The notes beneath the pieces are model-generated. The model made no database searches. It was not told where the DNA came from and was given only the letters and a program-made list of their open reading frames with translations. Below, piece by piece: positions 10,627-20,690 of a stretch of DNA of 64,000 nt. Each line of letters starts with the position of its first letter. The stretch's first letter is position 1. The position numbers and the translations under genes are program-made. The stretch spans positions 1 to 64,000 of the forward strand of contig CALMRI010000050.1 of NCBI GenBank assembly GCA_937776645.1, in the 5' to 3' direction. Source of the stretch: an uncultured Alphaproteobacteria bacterium. Its GTDB lineage: Bacteria > Pseudomonadota > Alphaproteobacteria > Thalassobaculales > Thalassobaculaceae.

Positions 10627-10656
10627 GGTGGGGTGCCGGAGTGGTCGAACGGGGCC
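10627..10656 (+). other. Possible tRNA-Ser 5' fragment
   Basis: GGTGGGGTGCCGGAGTGGTC plus the next ten bases match the acceptor 5' strand and D arm of serine tRNAs and resemble the intact tRNA-Ser at 15024. The sequence then diverges and no anticodon or T arm follows. A tRNA-Ser next to rplU is common in this class, so this may be a scar of the insertion that now separates rplU from tRNA-Ser. Confidence 0.4.
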
Positions 10657-11237
10657 TCCGCTTCCTTTTCGATAATCGTTTTCTGCCGGGTAAACTCCGT
10701 ATCACTGATGATTGGCGAGAAGGCCGCCGACTTGATCCGCGGCAAGGCTCCTCATTCAACAGGCAAGGCTCCTCTCCAAGAGGCACGGCTCTAAGCGCTG
10801 GAGTTCAAGATCACGCGCCGGCCCAAGTTTTATTGATCCAATAGCCGATGAGCAGTTGATTATGATCATCCCGGATTATTTTCAAGCAGATTTAATCTTT
10901 GAAACTCTGACGAGAAAATGAATTGTTCTAAGTCTACTCAGACGGGGCGCGCGACTCCACATAGTGAGGTGCTATAATAGTTCTTCACACTTTGTCTATA
11001 AAGAGCTATGATTGTACCGTTCAGAAAATTGCGAACGCTTAATAGCCTTACGGTTTTTTACCCTGCGCACATTCATGGTAGCGGCCAAGCCGTATACCCG
11101 GGATTTGTCAAAATCGATGCGCGGGCTTGTTAAAGAATTTTCGAAAATCGATCCGCCTCCATTTTTGGGGCTGCTTTTCGCGTACCCATTCCGATCATTG
11201 CTGTCAAAAGCATGAAGGATTTTAAGGAGTATAATTT
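10657..11237. other. Intergenic region, no gene seen
   Basis: About 580 bases of lower GC sequence. I see no credible protein. A plausible promoter stretch (TATAAT-like GCTATAATAG near 10971) precedes the aminotransferase. An AAGGAG ribosome site at about 11224 decides its GTG start at 11238. Confidence 0.5.
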
Positions 11238-12418
11238 GTGAAAGAGCAATTATTGTTCACGCCGGGACCGGTGAATATGGCTCCCAGCGTGAGAAGTGCT
11301 ATTGGCAAAAATGATATTTGTCACAGAGAAGTTGAATTCGAAATTTTGCTGAAGAGCATTGAGACCAAAATCCTGAAATTATTTCAGCTGGAAGAAAAAT
11401 CCGGCTACAGAGCTGTCGTCATTACAGGGTCTGGAACGGCTGCAAACGAGGCTATTCTGTCTTCCGTCGTCGGCGACCAGCATATCCTGGTAATATCGAA
11501 TGGTGAGTTCGGCGAACGCCTGCACGCCATTTCGGCAATCCACAATAAGAACACTCATTTACTCGAATTCCCCTGGGGTGAAGAACTCGATCTGGCGCGT
11601 ATCGAGGCCTATCTCAAAGGCCATCCCATCGATGTGGTGGCGATGGTTCATCACGAAACCAGCTCCGGAATGCTGAATTCCTTGGAAAATGTAGGTGCGA
11701 TTTCCAAGGCCAACGGAGCCATGTTTATTGTCGATTGCGTCAGTAGTGTCGGCGCCGAGGTCATAAATCTGAAGAAATGCGATATCGCCTTTTGTTCAAG
11801 CTCGAGTTCGAAGGCTCTCGCGTCGCACGCTGGTCTTTCCTTCGTCATCGGAAAGACCCCGGAATTTGAAAAACTGAAGGATCTTCCCGCTAAAACCGCC
11901 TATCTGAACCTGGCGACCTTTTATCATTTCCTGAAAACCCGCTCGCAGACGCCGAACACGCCGGCCACGCCGCTGTTCTTCGCCCTTGAGCAATCGCTGA
12001 TCGATATCCTCGAGGAGGGCACCCTCAAGCGCTTTGCGTCTCTGCGGAATAAGGCAAGATTTTGCGGCAAGGGATGTTGCGGCTCGGTTTGAGCTTTCTG
12101 ATCGACCAGAAAAACATGTGTTCTATCCTCACGACGGTTCATCTGCCGTCGCATATAGATATGTCGGCTTTCCGCCAAAAATTACGCGCAAAATCTATCA
12201 TAATCTATGAAGGTAAGGGCTGCTTTAAAAACCGTGTATTTCAGGTCGGCAATATTGGCGAATTGTCGTTAGGGGATATTCAGTTCTTTTTGAAAACTCT
12301 GGGCAGTGTCCTCGGAGATTTCAAGGAGGCGTTACCACCATCGGTCTTCGCTCCGAGGCTCGACCCCATCCTCAATCGCATCAATGTGGGGGTGGTTACG
12401 TCAGCGGATAGTGCATGA
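11238..12418 (+). pseudogene. Class V aminotransferase (2-aminoethylphosphonate or alanine-glyoxylate type), frameshifted
   Basis: PLP enzyme of the PhnW/AGT family. Motifs are LFTPGPVNMAP at the N-terminus, TGSGTAANEA, the cofactor Asp in FIVDCVSSVGAE and the PLP lysine in SSSKALASHAGLSF. The frame breaks at about 12060 in a T run (AGATTTTGCGG). One more T would continue it as RQGMLRLGLSFLIDQ to the stop at 12418, giving about 390 residues. It is followed by a nucleotidyltransferase and a CDP-alcohol phosphatidyltransferase. Such aminotransferases neighbour, or are fused to, PntC in phosphonate gene sets. The substrate is inferred. The break may be an assembly error in a homopolymer. Confidence 0.7.
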
Positions 12419-12901
12419 ATGATGGACTGATGTGGACTACGGGCGGAAAAAATAAGGATGACGAATGGTGCTCGTCGTTTTGTGGCGTCGCCGATCGCCT
12501 TCTATACCCTGCGCGGATACTTGAAATACGTCGACCTTTTCGCTCAGATTACGGATGACAGGGATTACTTGGAAAAGAGCATTTAAGGAAGAACGCGCCC
12601 AACAAAAGTCCGAGGTCGCGGGGCTGGGGTTTGGCTTGCTGCCAAACGTGCGCTGGCTTTTCACCGAGCAGCCAAAAGTTCTCCTGTTCAATGAAGTGTG
12701 CGTTTCATGCTTTATGGCCTCGTTTCGATCGTTTAGCACCGATGTTATGGATATTTGCCGTTACGCAGATTTGTATTGGCCTGGGTAGCGGTTGGCGGCG
12801 GGGTTCTCAAGTCGGGCGCAGCGAGAACATTACGGTATCAAATAACCTTCCCTGCCGGCATTCCGGCGCGGGACCAATCCGTTCGATGGAAAGGAACCAA
12901 C
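12419..12901. other. Spacer with possible short remnants
   Basis: There is a 42-codon plus-strand ORF from the ATG at about 12463 (MTNGARRFVASPIAFYT, ending DRDYLEKSI). Its composition looks protein-like and it may be the tail of a lost gene, but I recognise no family. The rest shows nothing clear. An AAGGAA site precedes the ATG at 12902. Confidence 0.3.
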
Positions 12902-13696
12902 ATGAAAGCGATTATTCTGGCGGCCGGGATGGGTTCGAGAATCAGACCGTTGACCGACAACTGCCCGAAATGCCTCCTGAAGGTCGGTGGTAAAACGATT
13001 TTGGAGATGATGCTCTCCCATATTCAGCGTTGCGGAATTACCGAAGTGATTTTTGTGCTGGGGTATCTGCAAGACCAGGTCAGGGATTACGTAAAGACAG
13101 CCTTCCCGGAATTGGATGCGACGTACCTGGTGAACGATGATTACGCCACGACAAATACCGGATATTCACTGATGCTGGCGCTGCGGGAGACAAAGGGTTG
13201 CGCGTTTGTGAAGTTTGATGCGGATGTCGTGTTTGATGAGGAAATTCTCAGGCGGCTTATCGACAGCGAGCATGAAAACTGCCTGTGCATCGATAAGAAC
13301 ATCCAATTGGATGCGGAAGAAATAAAAGTCACGATTGAAGGCGACAACAAGGTGGTCAAGGTCAGTAAATTGGTTCGCCCGATCGATGCTATCGGTGAAT
13401 CCATCGGCATTGAAAAGATCAATGGTCATACTGCTGAACTCCTGCTGGCCGAGCTTCAGAAGAATATGCTGGATGTGGAAAACCACCAGAATTACTACGA
13501 AGATGCCTACGAACGGCTCATCGCAAAGACCGTCCCTTTTCACGCACTCGATATTTCGGAGTTGAGATGGACGGAAATCGACACGCATGAAGATTTTGCG
13601 ACGGCTGAAAAGATATTTCGCCTGCCATTATCTCACGAAGCCGATCGAGATCCTGGAGATATTCAGCATTCCACAGCGCACTCTCAGGGAAATTAG
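12902..13696 (+). CDS. PntC/LicC-like nucleotidyltransferase (CTP:phosphonate or phosphocholine type)
   Basis: Rossmann-type nucleotidyltransferase predicted to couple CTP to a small phosphate or phosphonate headgroup. The signature MKAIILAAGMGSRIRPLTDN is at the very N-terminus, so I start at 12902 rather than the longer open frame from 12755. The lysine of PKCLLKVGGK and the metal-binding KFDADVVFD (about residue 105) are present. NDDYATTNTGYSLMLAL is the substrate-loop region of the LicC/PntC group. The length is 264 residues. The neighbours, a class V aminotransferase and a CDP-alcohol phosphatidyltransferase, fit activation of 2-aminoethylphosphonate to its CMP ester. No PEP mutase is in view, so choline or ethanolamine phosphate stays possible. 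Confidence 0.7.
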   Translation: MKAIILAAGMGSRIRPLTDNCPKCLLKVGGKTILEMMLSHIQRCGITEVIFVLGYLQDQVRDYVKTAFPELDATYLVNDDYATTNTGYSLMLALRETKGCAFVKFDADVVFDEEILRRLIDSEHENCLCIDKNIQLDAEEIKVTIEGDNKVVKVSKLVRPIDAIGESIGIEKINGHTAELLLAELQKNMLDVENHQNYYEDAYERLIAKTVPFHALDISELRWTEIDTHEDFATAEKIFRLPLSHEADRDPGDIQHSTAHSQGN

Positions 13697-13781
13697 CTGT
13701 CACCTCGTTCATGATTCTCACTATTTTGGTGGGGGCGAATAATGATTGGCGCCCGTAATTAAGAAAATTTAGGAAATCCAG

Positions 13782-14438
13782 ATGACAATTGAAAATTCTG
13801 AGTCTCAAAGTCAACAACCCAAATCTATCATTTCTTACCTCTGGGATCTTCCTAATATTCTCTCTCTTGCCGGTCTCGGATGCACAACCCTTGCGATATA
13901 TTTTATAATTTTAGGCGTGTACCCGGCGGCGATGATAGGAATGATTTGGGCCGTCGCGTTTGACTGGGCCGACGGGCTCGTTGCCCGCAGGATGAAGGGA
14001 CGAGTTGGTTCAGACCAATTGTTTGGTGGGCAGCTTGATGTGTTGATAGATATCGTGAGCTACGGTGTCACGCCTGCGATACTTCTATTAAGTTATGGAA
14101 AGTTCGAGCCAGAGTTCCTGCTGGGAGCATTTTTAATGCTTGTAGCTGGAGCGATAAGATTGAGCTATTTCAGTGTTTTTGGTCTTGCCGACGGATCCAA
14201 ATACACAGGTCTGGCGATTGATAACAACAGCATAGCGATCGTCTTTCTATTTCTATTTGAAGGCCTGATCAGCTCGGGCGTATTTTCAGTAATTCTCTAT
14301 CTTATCGGACTGAGCCTTGCGGCCTTGAATGTATCGATGATTAAAACGCCTAATCTTTCTGGAAAACCAATTAATGTCGTTCTTTTCGCGTCTTATACTG
14401 TTGCAATAACAGCGATTTATGGCTGGAGACTTTTATAG
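13782..14438 (+). CDS. CDP-alcohol phosphatidyltransferase
   Basis: Integral membrane enzyme, 218 residues with about six hydrophobic helices. It carries a variant of the family signature: DWADGLVARR (first half), then about twelve residues instead of the usual eight or nine, then GGQLDVLID (second half with both catalytic aspartates). It would transfer a headgroup from a CDP or CMP ester to an alcohol acceptor, or the reverse. Placement after the PntC-like gene suggests attachment of an activated phosphonate headgroup to a lipid. The region is AT-rich compared with the housekeeping block. A GGAAATCC site lies before the ATG. Confidence 0.85.
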   Translation: MTIENSESQSQQPKSIISYLWDLPNILSLAGLGCTTLAIYFIILGVYPAAMIGMIWAVAFDWADGLVARRMKGRVGSDQLFGGQLDVLIDIVSYGVTPAILLLSYGKFEPEFLLGAFLMLVAGAIRLSYFSVFGLADGSKYTGLAIDNNSIAIVFLFLFEGLISSGVFSVILYLIGLSLAALNVSMIKTPNLSGKPINVVLFASYTVAITAIYGWRLL

Positions 14439-14694
14439 GCAATAAGAGCAATAACAAGCGCCAAACTGCAAAATATCAACCTAATCCGGATTGCTCACAC
14501 GATCAGTTTGGTCGCTTATTCTGAGCGTTTCGGTACCTTTATTTCGCCGCGTTGTCGTTAGGGATACATGGTCGTCCATGTCAAATGGCTGACGCGGCCG
14601 AAATTGAGCCAGGTCATATATAGATATAAATCTGAAACAAAAATGCTATATGATTGTAACTAATAATAAAATACTGCTACGGAGTAACCTTATC

Positions 14695-14999
14695 GTGTTG
14701 GATGAAACGCCGGTGTCGAAGGATGCCTTGCCGCTTTCCGGGAACACGGAAATCGAGCTGCAGCTTGCCGCCGATGCGAAGGGTTTGGCTCAGGTTCTTC
14801 GGCGCACGACGGTCTGGTCGGGACCGGTGCGGGCGCAACCCACGTGCTGGATAACGTCTATTTCGGCACCATCGGACACGATTTGCGCGCGACCAAGGCC
14901 ACGCTCGTGCGGTTGCCGAATGCCCAGCATTTTACGATCCTCACCAAAACGAAAGATGGCCGCATGGTGTGAGTGAAATACGAGTTTCAATTGCCCTAA
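14695..14999 (+). pseudogene. Unrecognised protein remnant with frameshift and stop
   Basis: Two frames carry protein-like sequence. The first has SGNTEIELQLAADAKG. After a shift comes GTGAGATHVLDNVYFG and then LRATKATLVRLPNAQHFT. A TGA (probably once TGG) interrupts the end before VKYEFQLP and a TAA at 14997-14999. I do not recognise the family. The pattern indicates an old gene disrupted just upstream of tRNA-Ser. Confidence 0.35.
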
Positions 15000-15023
15000 A
15001 AATTAGTATAAACATCCCGCAGC

Positions 15024-15113
15024 GGAGAGGTGGCAGAGTGGTTGAATGCGCCGGTCTCGAAAACCGGTGGGCGTGTAAGCGTCTCGAGAGTTCGAATCTC
15101 TCTCTCTCCGCCA
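15024..15113 (+). tRNA. tRNA-Ser (CGA anticodon)
   Basis: A 90-base class II tRNA including an encoded CCA. The acceptor GGAGAGG pairs with TCTCTCC. The anticodon arm CCGGT-CTCGAAA-ACCGG places CGA at 34-36. There is a long variable arm (GGGCGTGTAAGCGTC) and a T arm GAGAG-TTCGAAT-CTCTC. It reads UCG codons. Confidence 0.97.
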
Positions 15114-16000
15114 ATTCATGTTGATATTAACCGATAATTCTCAAGTAACTGATGACGTTCCCACAATCGCTCCCCGATAGGAGCCATGCTAGGGGGACGG
15201 TCATTCAATAAAGAACGCATCGAAAGCTGTGATTTTCCGGCACTGGCGGCAATCCCTAATCCGGGGGTCACCGCAACGCGCAAGAGCAATGCGTCTAGAT
15301 CGAGCGCGTGCCAGTTACCGGCCAAAACGGGGGCCGCCGCAACCTACGTGGAGTCGCGCGCCCCTCGCCTTCCTGGTTCGTTTTTGAGGCCCGTAGTGGA
15401 CCCGAAAACCACCTGGTGTCGGCGTTAGATCCGCAATAAAAAAGTGACGGGATACCTGGAAAGATTTCCCGCCTGTCTCCCGCACAATCCGCCGTCGTCC
15501 CGTTGAACAGCGATTACGGCCGAGCGCGGCAAGGAGCCACCTCCGTCCGGGAAATGGCTGTTGCCTTTCTCGCCAGGATGTTGGACCCTGATGAAAATCG
15601 TCTTACGGCCGACTCTCCGACCTAGGAATTGGCGACGGTTCATCGCACGCTCCACGACGCCAGATTCTGGCACACCATATTTCTACGCATCGCGGCTACG
15701 TAGCTTACCACTCTTCGGCACGCCGCAAAAGTTTGGGCGCGTAAGCAATAACCTTCCCTATTCCGACGTCCCCCCTTCCTCATATTTCGAACGCCATCGT
15801 CCGCAATCGTTCGCGCGAAGGCTCTGGTTAAGAAAAGTATATCGGGAAAGAAATGAAACCCGATCAGCAGGGCCGGAATGTAGCTTAAATCAGTAGATAG
15901 ACTGTCGATCGATTGGGGAGGGCGTCACCGCTCGTCCTCGCGGCGCCTCGGGGAATCGCCGATGGTCGATCGTTCGGCCTGCATACTGGTCTCCGTATGC
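15114..16000. other. Long non-coding or degraded stretch
   Basis: Nearly 900 bases after tRNA-Ser. Short open frames exist on both strands but none shows a recognisable motif. The stretch around 15480-15625 (minus-like residues and broken frames) may be a decayed gene. I see no RNA gene or clear repeat. Confidence 0.4.
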
Positions 16001-16975
16001 TCAGGCCGTCAGCACCACCGAGCCCATGGTCTCCCGCGCTTCCAACGCCCGGTGCGCTGCCGCGGCGTCGGCCAGTGGATAGGCCATCGGGGCGGCGACC
16101 TTGAGCACGCCATCGGTCAGTCCGGTGAACAGCGCCGCCGCCATCGCATCCAGGGTGTCGCGATCGGCGGTGTAGTGAAATAGCATCGGCCGGGTCACGC
16201 TGTACGAACCTCGGCTAAGGTTTGAGATCTGGAACGGTTCGACCGGCCCGGAGGATTGGCCGAAATTTACCAGATGGCCGAGGTCCGCCAGACAGTCGAG
16301 CGAGCCGCTGAACGTGTCGCGGCCAACTGAATCATAGGCGACATCGACGCCGCGGCCCCCAGTAATCTGCTTGACGCGCTGAACGAAGTCCTCATCGCGA
16401 TACAAGATAACCTCGTCGCAACCGGCCTTTTTGGCCAGGTCTGCCTTGGCGGTGCTGCCGACGGTTCCGATCACTGTCGCTCCGATATGCCGGGCCCATT
16501 GGCACAGGAGCTGTCCGACCCCGCCGGCGGCGGCATGCACGAGTATCGCGTCCTCGGGTTCGATCGCATGAACCCGATGTAACAGCATATACGCGGTAAG
16601 ACCCTTGACCAGAACGGCGGCGGCGATATCGTCCCCAACGCCGTCCGGCACCCGCACCAGGTCTTGCGCGGGGATCAATCGGGCACTGGCGTAGCTGCCA
16701 TAGCGGTTGGTGAAATAGGCGACCCGGTCACCCGGGCAGAACTCCTCGACATCTGGTCCCACGGTCTCTATCACGCCGGCCGCCTCAAGCCCGGGAATAC
16801 CCGGCAAACTCAAGGTCTGGTAAAGGCCGGAGCGCACGTAGCAGTCATGAAAATTGACGCCGATGGCGGTCTGCCGCAAGCGTACCTCGCCCGGCACGGG
16901 CGCGCCGATATCGACGTCCTCCAGCCGAAGAACCTCCGGCCCGCCGGTTTCCCTTAAAACGATCGCCTCGGCCAT
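16001..16975 (-). CDS. Quinone oxidoreductase, zinc-independent MDR family
   Basis: NADPH-dependent reductase of the medium-chain dehydrogenase/reductase superfamily, 324 residues and complete. An N-terminal GroES-like domain (PGEVRLRQTAIGVNFHDCYV) precedes a Rossmann domain with the nucleotide loop HAAAGGVGQLLCQWA (about residues 146-160). The catalytic zinc ligands of alcohol dehydrogenases are absent, as is normal for QOR. It stands alone between spacers. Confidence 0.92.
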   Translation of the reverse strand: MAEAIVLRETGGPEVLRLEDVDIGAPVPGEVRLRQTAIGVNFHDCYVRSGLYQTLSLPGIPGLEAAGVIETVGPDVEEFCPGDRVAYFTNRYGSYASARLIPAQDLVRVPDGVGDDIAAAVLVKGLTAYMLLHRVHAIEPEDAILVHAAAGGVGQLLCQWARHIGATVIGTVGSTAKADLAKKAGCDEVILYRDEDFVQRVKQITGGRGVDVAYDSVGRDTFSGSLDCLADLGHLVNFGQSSGPVEPFQISNLSRGSYSVTRPMLFHYTADRDTLDAMAAALFTGLTDGVLKVAAPMAYPLADAAAAHRALEARETMGSVVLTA

Positions 16976-17271
16976 CTCGTACTCTCAACCCCTGCTACCC
17001 AAAAATCATGGACTTCATCGATTTAGCCGGGACTTCCCAAGTAAAAGCCTCCCAGCCCGCATAGTGTGGTTCGGATTGGCCAGACCTACAACCAGCTTGC
17101 TTCTCACGGCTCCCGGAAAGCCAATTCGGTTGATTGAAGGCCGATTAGCTGGCCATGCCGGGTCTGCTTCGCGATATCGCGGCGGGATAGGTGCCATAAA
17201 AACCTCTCGCCGGGCGTCCCAAAAAATCGGAAGCATTCTGGTCTAAGAAAATTTTGTGAACCCGCCTTCCG

Positions 17272-17817
17272 TCAGACCTTAAGGGATTCGTGTTTCGGGT
17301 TCGGGTCTAGTTCAACCCCGTTAACTGTCATTGCTAGCATCGCGTAGTAACCGATGCAGGTCGTTAATTGCACATACTCATCTGCTCCTAACCGCTCCAT
17401 GACCGCTCGCGCTAACGGTTCGTCTACGCGGTTTGCGCGCAGCAGTTGCCGGGCGAAGTCGATGATCTGCAGGTCTTCAGGAGGAATTCCATCGGCCCGA
17501 TCGTCACGGACCGCGTCGATCGTCGAGCGGGGAACGTTCCGCTCCGCGCCAATCACACCCTGGACGCCCCAAACATACTGAGCTTGGAAGTGTCGGCCGA
17601 CAACGAGTGCCGCGAGCGTACGAATTCGCGGTTCCAACGTACCTTCCCAGCGTACCAGCGCACCCAGATGAGCGACACGTTCAGCCCACTCTGGCGCGTG
17701 CATCCAGACTGAGAAGGGGCCCTCCAAGGATTTGCGGGTATCGACGATCTTTTCCGCGATACGGCGGGCGTCGCCGGTCAGTTGGTCAGGGGAATTCAAG
17801 ACAGGGACGCGGGCCAT
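17272..17817 (-). CDS. Carboxymuconolactone decarboxylase-like protein
   Basis: AhpD/CMD-fold protein of 181 residues from the ATG at 17817 (MARVPVLNSPDQLTGDARR). The frame is open further upstream, but that extension is not protein-like. The core FSVWMHAPEWAERVAHLGA, IRTLAALVVGRHFQAQYVW and the C-terminal LTTCIGYYAMLAM match the family. The paired CxxC redox cysteines of AhpD are missing, so peroxidase-linked activity is unlikely. The substrate is unknown. Confidence 0.85.
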   Translation of the reverse strand: MARVPVLNSPDQLTGDARRIAEKIVDTRKSLEGPFSVWMHAPEWAERVAHLGALVRWEGTLEPRIRTLAALVVGRHFQAQYVWGVQGVIGAERNVPRSTIDAVRDDRADGIPPEDLQIIDFARQLLRANRVDEPLARAVMERLGADEYVQLTTCIGYYAMLAMTVNGVELDPNPKHESLKV

Positions 17818-18412
17818 GCGATGTCTCCGGTTTTGTTGCGTTTGGCCAGGGGCTGACTGGCCCAGGGTGGCCAGCTCAATGTCGATCTTAATGCATCCAG
17901 CTATTCTGACCATGCATATCGACAGTAAACGAAACTGATCATCCGGCTGACGGGCCTTAGAACCTGACAGGCACCCCCCCCGCAATCACCGTCCACAATT
18001 CTTGTGTTCGCGCGCCAGACACTCGCTACTCTGACATTATTGTTGACTTTGGAAACGGGTCCAGCCTGCCCGAAACGCTCTGCAGGCCCCACAGACGAGT
18101 TGACTACCAGGGCCCCAATACCGGGCGCCTCAAGAGGCGGGACAAAGGTCCCCGAAGCGCCAACAAGCGGTAATTCCATATGAGGACGACCCACCCTCGG
18201 ATAATCGACGAAACGTCGAAGGTCTGTTGCACAGACCGACCGTTCTGCTCGACGAGCGATGCGAGGTTCAGGATGTTCTTGACCACCAAGAGAATTTAAA
18301 GGAACAGCACATTCCGATCTCCGGTGGCGAATAGGGCCCGACCCCGCACAATTAAATGATGGGTTTAGCCACGGTCGGGCCGCCGACCTGAACGACGAGA
18401 GGAGAATTTGAG

Positions 18413-18917
18413 ATGGCAACTAAAAAAGCATCGCGTGTTCATTTGACGGCGGCAGAAGGCCAAGCATTGGGAGAGGCGGCCATGCGAGGCACCGGTTATG
18501 ATGAGGAAGAAATCCGCTTTCTGGCACCGCTGTTTTGCTCGACAATACCGGCATGATTGCCCTCCACCGGGCCGCGGAAACCGCGACCGAACGGGCGACC
18601 ACGCACGCGCTTGCCATGGGCGCCTTGGGCAAGCTCGCCGCCGGGATCAGACCGAAAGACTCCGTCTCCGGCGACTTCTTTGTCGCCTTCAAGCCCGACT
18701 TGTTTCAGTCGATGGATGATTATGGCCGCGAAATCACCAAACGTATCGAAACGATCAAGGCAACGCCCAGGATGGTTGGTGTCCAGGAAATCCGTACCCT
18801 GGTGAGCGTGTGCAGGCCGAGCGTCGTCGCCTCTTGGTTGAAGGGATTGAGATCGACACTAAGGTTTTCGGCGCTCTGAACAATCTTGCCCGAGGTAAAC
18901 TGGATCACGAAGGTTAA
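18413..18917 (+). pseudogene. Ldh2-family dehydrogenase (malate/lactate/ureidoglycolate type), internally deleted
   Basis: The N-terminal 40 residues (MATKKASRVHLTAAEGQALG) run into a stop at about 18555. A second frame then gives ALHRAAETATERATTHALAM and the family C-terminal region GDFFVAFKPDLFQSMDDYG and ITKRIETIKATPRMVGVQE. Another shift at about 18800 leads to RRRLLVEGIEIDTKVFG and a stop at 18917. About half of the usual 340 residues are gone, including most of the NAD-binding core. Ureidoglycolate dehydrogenase (AllD) belongs to this family. That would fit the ureide genes downstream, but the subfamily cannot be fixed from this remnant. Confidence 0.6.
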
Positions 18918-19060
18918 CAAGGCGCGGCGCGGTGGTAAAATCAGCGAAGGTGTGATGAAGCGAGCGTCGCGGTGGGAATGGAGCAAGACAAGGATGGGCT
19001 AATCGGAAACCGGGCTATAGTCGCGGTAACGATAGCCCTTCACAAGGTAGACGAAGCCTC

Positions 19061-20690
19061 ATGAACCAAGCGATTGAAACCAATCACTTTGACGCCCTCG
19101 TCATAGGCGCCGGATTTGCCGGCATGTACCAGCTCTATTGCCTGCGCGAGAAATTAGGCCTGAACGTTAAAGTGCTGGAGACCGGAGACGGTGTCGGCGG
19201 TACCTGGTATTGGAACCGCTACCCGGGCGCGCGCTGCGACACGGAAAGCCACGCCTATTGCTTCACCTTCGACAAGGACCTGTACCTCGGCTGGGAATGG
19301 AGCGAGCGCTATCCGGAGCAGCCAGAAATCATGCGCTACATGAACTATGCGGCCAACAAGTTGAACCTGAAAAAGGACATCCGCTTCAACACCAAGGTCA
19401 CCAGCGCGGATTGGGACGAGACTGGTAACCGCTGGGTACTGCGAACCGAGACGGGCGAGCAATACACCTCGACCTATCTGATCACGGCCATCGGCTGCCT
19501 CTCCGCCGCTAATGTGCCTGACTTCCCGGGCCGCGACGGCTTTAAGGGCGATTGGTACCACACCGGCTCATGGCCGCATGAGGGCGTGGACTTTACCGGC
19601 AAGCGGGTTGGCCTGATCGGCACGGGTTCGACCGGCGTGCAGGCAACACCGGTGATTGCGGAACAGGCCGGGCACCTGACCGTGTTTCAGCGCACGCCGA
19701 ACTATTCGGTGCCAGCGCGCAACAAGCCCCTGACCGAGGCATTCAAGCAAGAGGTCAAGGAAACGGCGGACGAAATCCGCTTCAATATGCACCAGACCAC
19801 GAGCGGTCATCCCTGGGGCCCGGAACCTCGCCTGGCCGTGGAGACCAGCGCCGGAAGAGCGGGAGCGCATTTACCAGGACGCTTGGGATCTCGGTGGCCT
19901 ACAGTTCCGTGCGTCTTTCCAGGACATCATGGTCGACATCGCCGCGAATGAGACCGCCGCCGATTTCGTCACCCGACAAAATCCGTGACGTGGTGAAAGG
20001 ACCCGGAAACCGCGCGCAAGCTCACCGCCTTTGATCATGCCTACTCCACCAAGCGCCCAATCATCGATAGCCATTATTTCGAGGCCTATAACAGAGACAA
20101 CGTCTCGCTTGTGGACGTGAAGGCCGCGCCTATTGAGGCAATTACGGCGGACGGTATCGTGACCGCGGACGGGGTGGAGCATCTCCTCGACATCATCATC
20201 TTCGCGACCGGCTATGACGGTGTCACCGGCCCACTCATGCGCCTGAACGTGACCGGGCGCGATGGCGTCTCCGCTGAACGCGTTCTGGAAAGACGGGCCG
20301 AAGACCTATTTGGGCCTGCAAGTGGCTGGCTTCCCGAACATGTTCACCATTACCGGCCCCGGCAGCCCGTCCGTCCTGACCAACATGCCGGTCGCATGCG
20401 AGCAGCATGCCGAGTGGATCACCGAGTGCATCGGCCACATGCGCGAACATGGCAGCGCTCGGGTCGAAACCAACCCCGCCGCCATGGTTGCTTGGGGTGA
20501 GAAGGTTCAGGAAGCGGCGCAAGCCACTCTGCTGATCACCGCCAAGTCGTCTTGGTATCTGGGCGCGAACGTGCCGGGCAAGCCGCGCGTGTTCCTGCCT
20601 TACGCTGGTGGCATGGCCAAATACCGCCAGATCTGCGCGGATGTGGCGGCCAATGGCTATAATGGCTTTACCTTCTCAGCGGCGGGATAA
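19061..20690 (+). pseudogene. Flavin-dependent Baeyer-Villiger monooxygenase, four +1 frameshifts
   Basis: FAD/NADPH enzyme inserting oxygen next to a ketone. An intact N-terminal frame shows the FAD motif GAGFAGMYQ, then GVGGTWYWNRYPGARCD and the BVMO fingerprint FKGDWYHTGSWP (FxGxxxHxxxWP). The NADPH motif is GTGSTG. Single extra bases near 19852, 19975, 20000 and 20265 shift the frame. Stitching them back yields about 540 residues, the normal length, ending YNGFTFSAAG. All four events have the same sign. The gene is therefore either freshly inactivated or carries systematic insertion errors. Confidence 0.8.

Noticed and set aside
17901..18419. A 172-codon minus-strand frame upstream of the Ldh2 remnant
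   Set aside because: No family recognised. Neighbouring frames look equally protein-like in pieces, so it may be decayed sequence, but I cannot support a gene.
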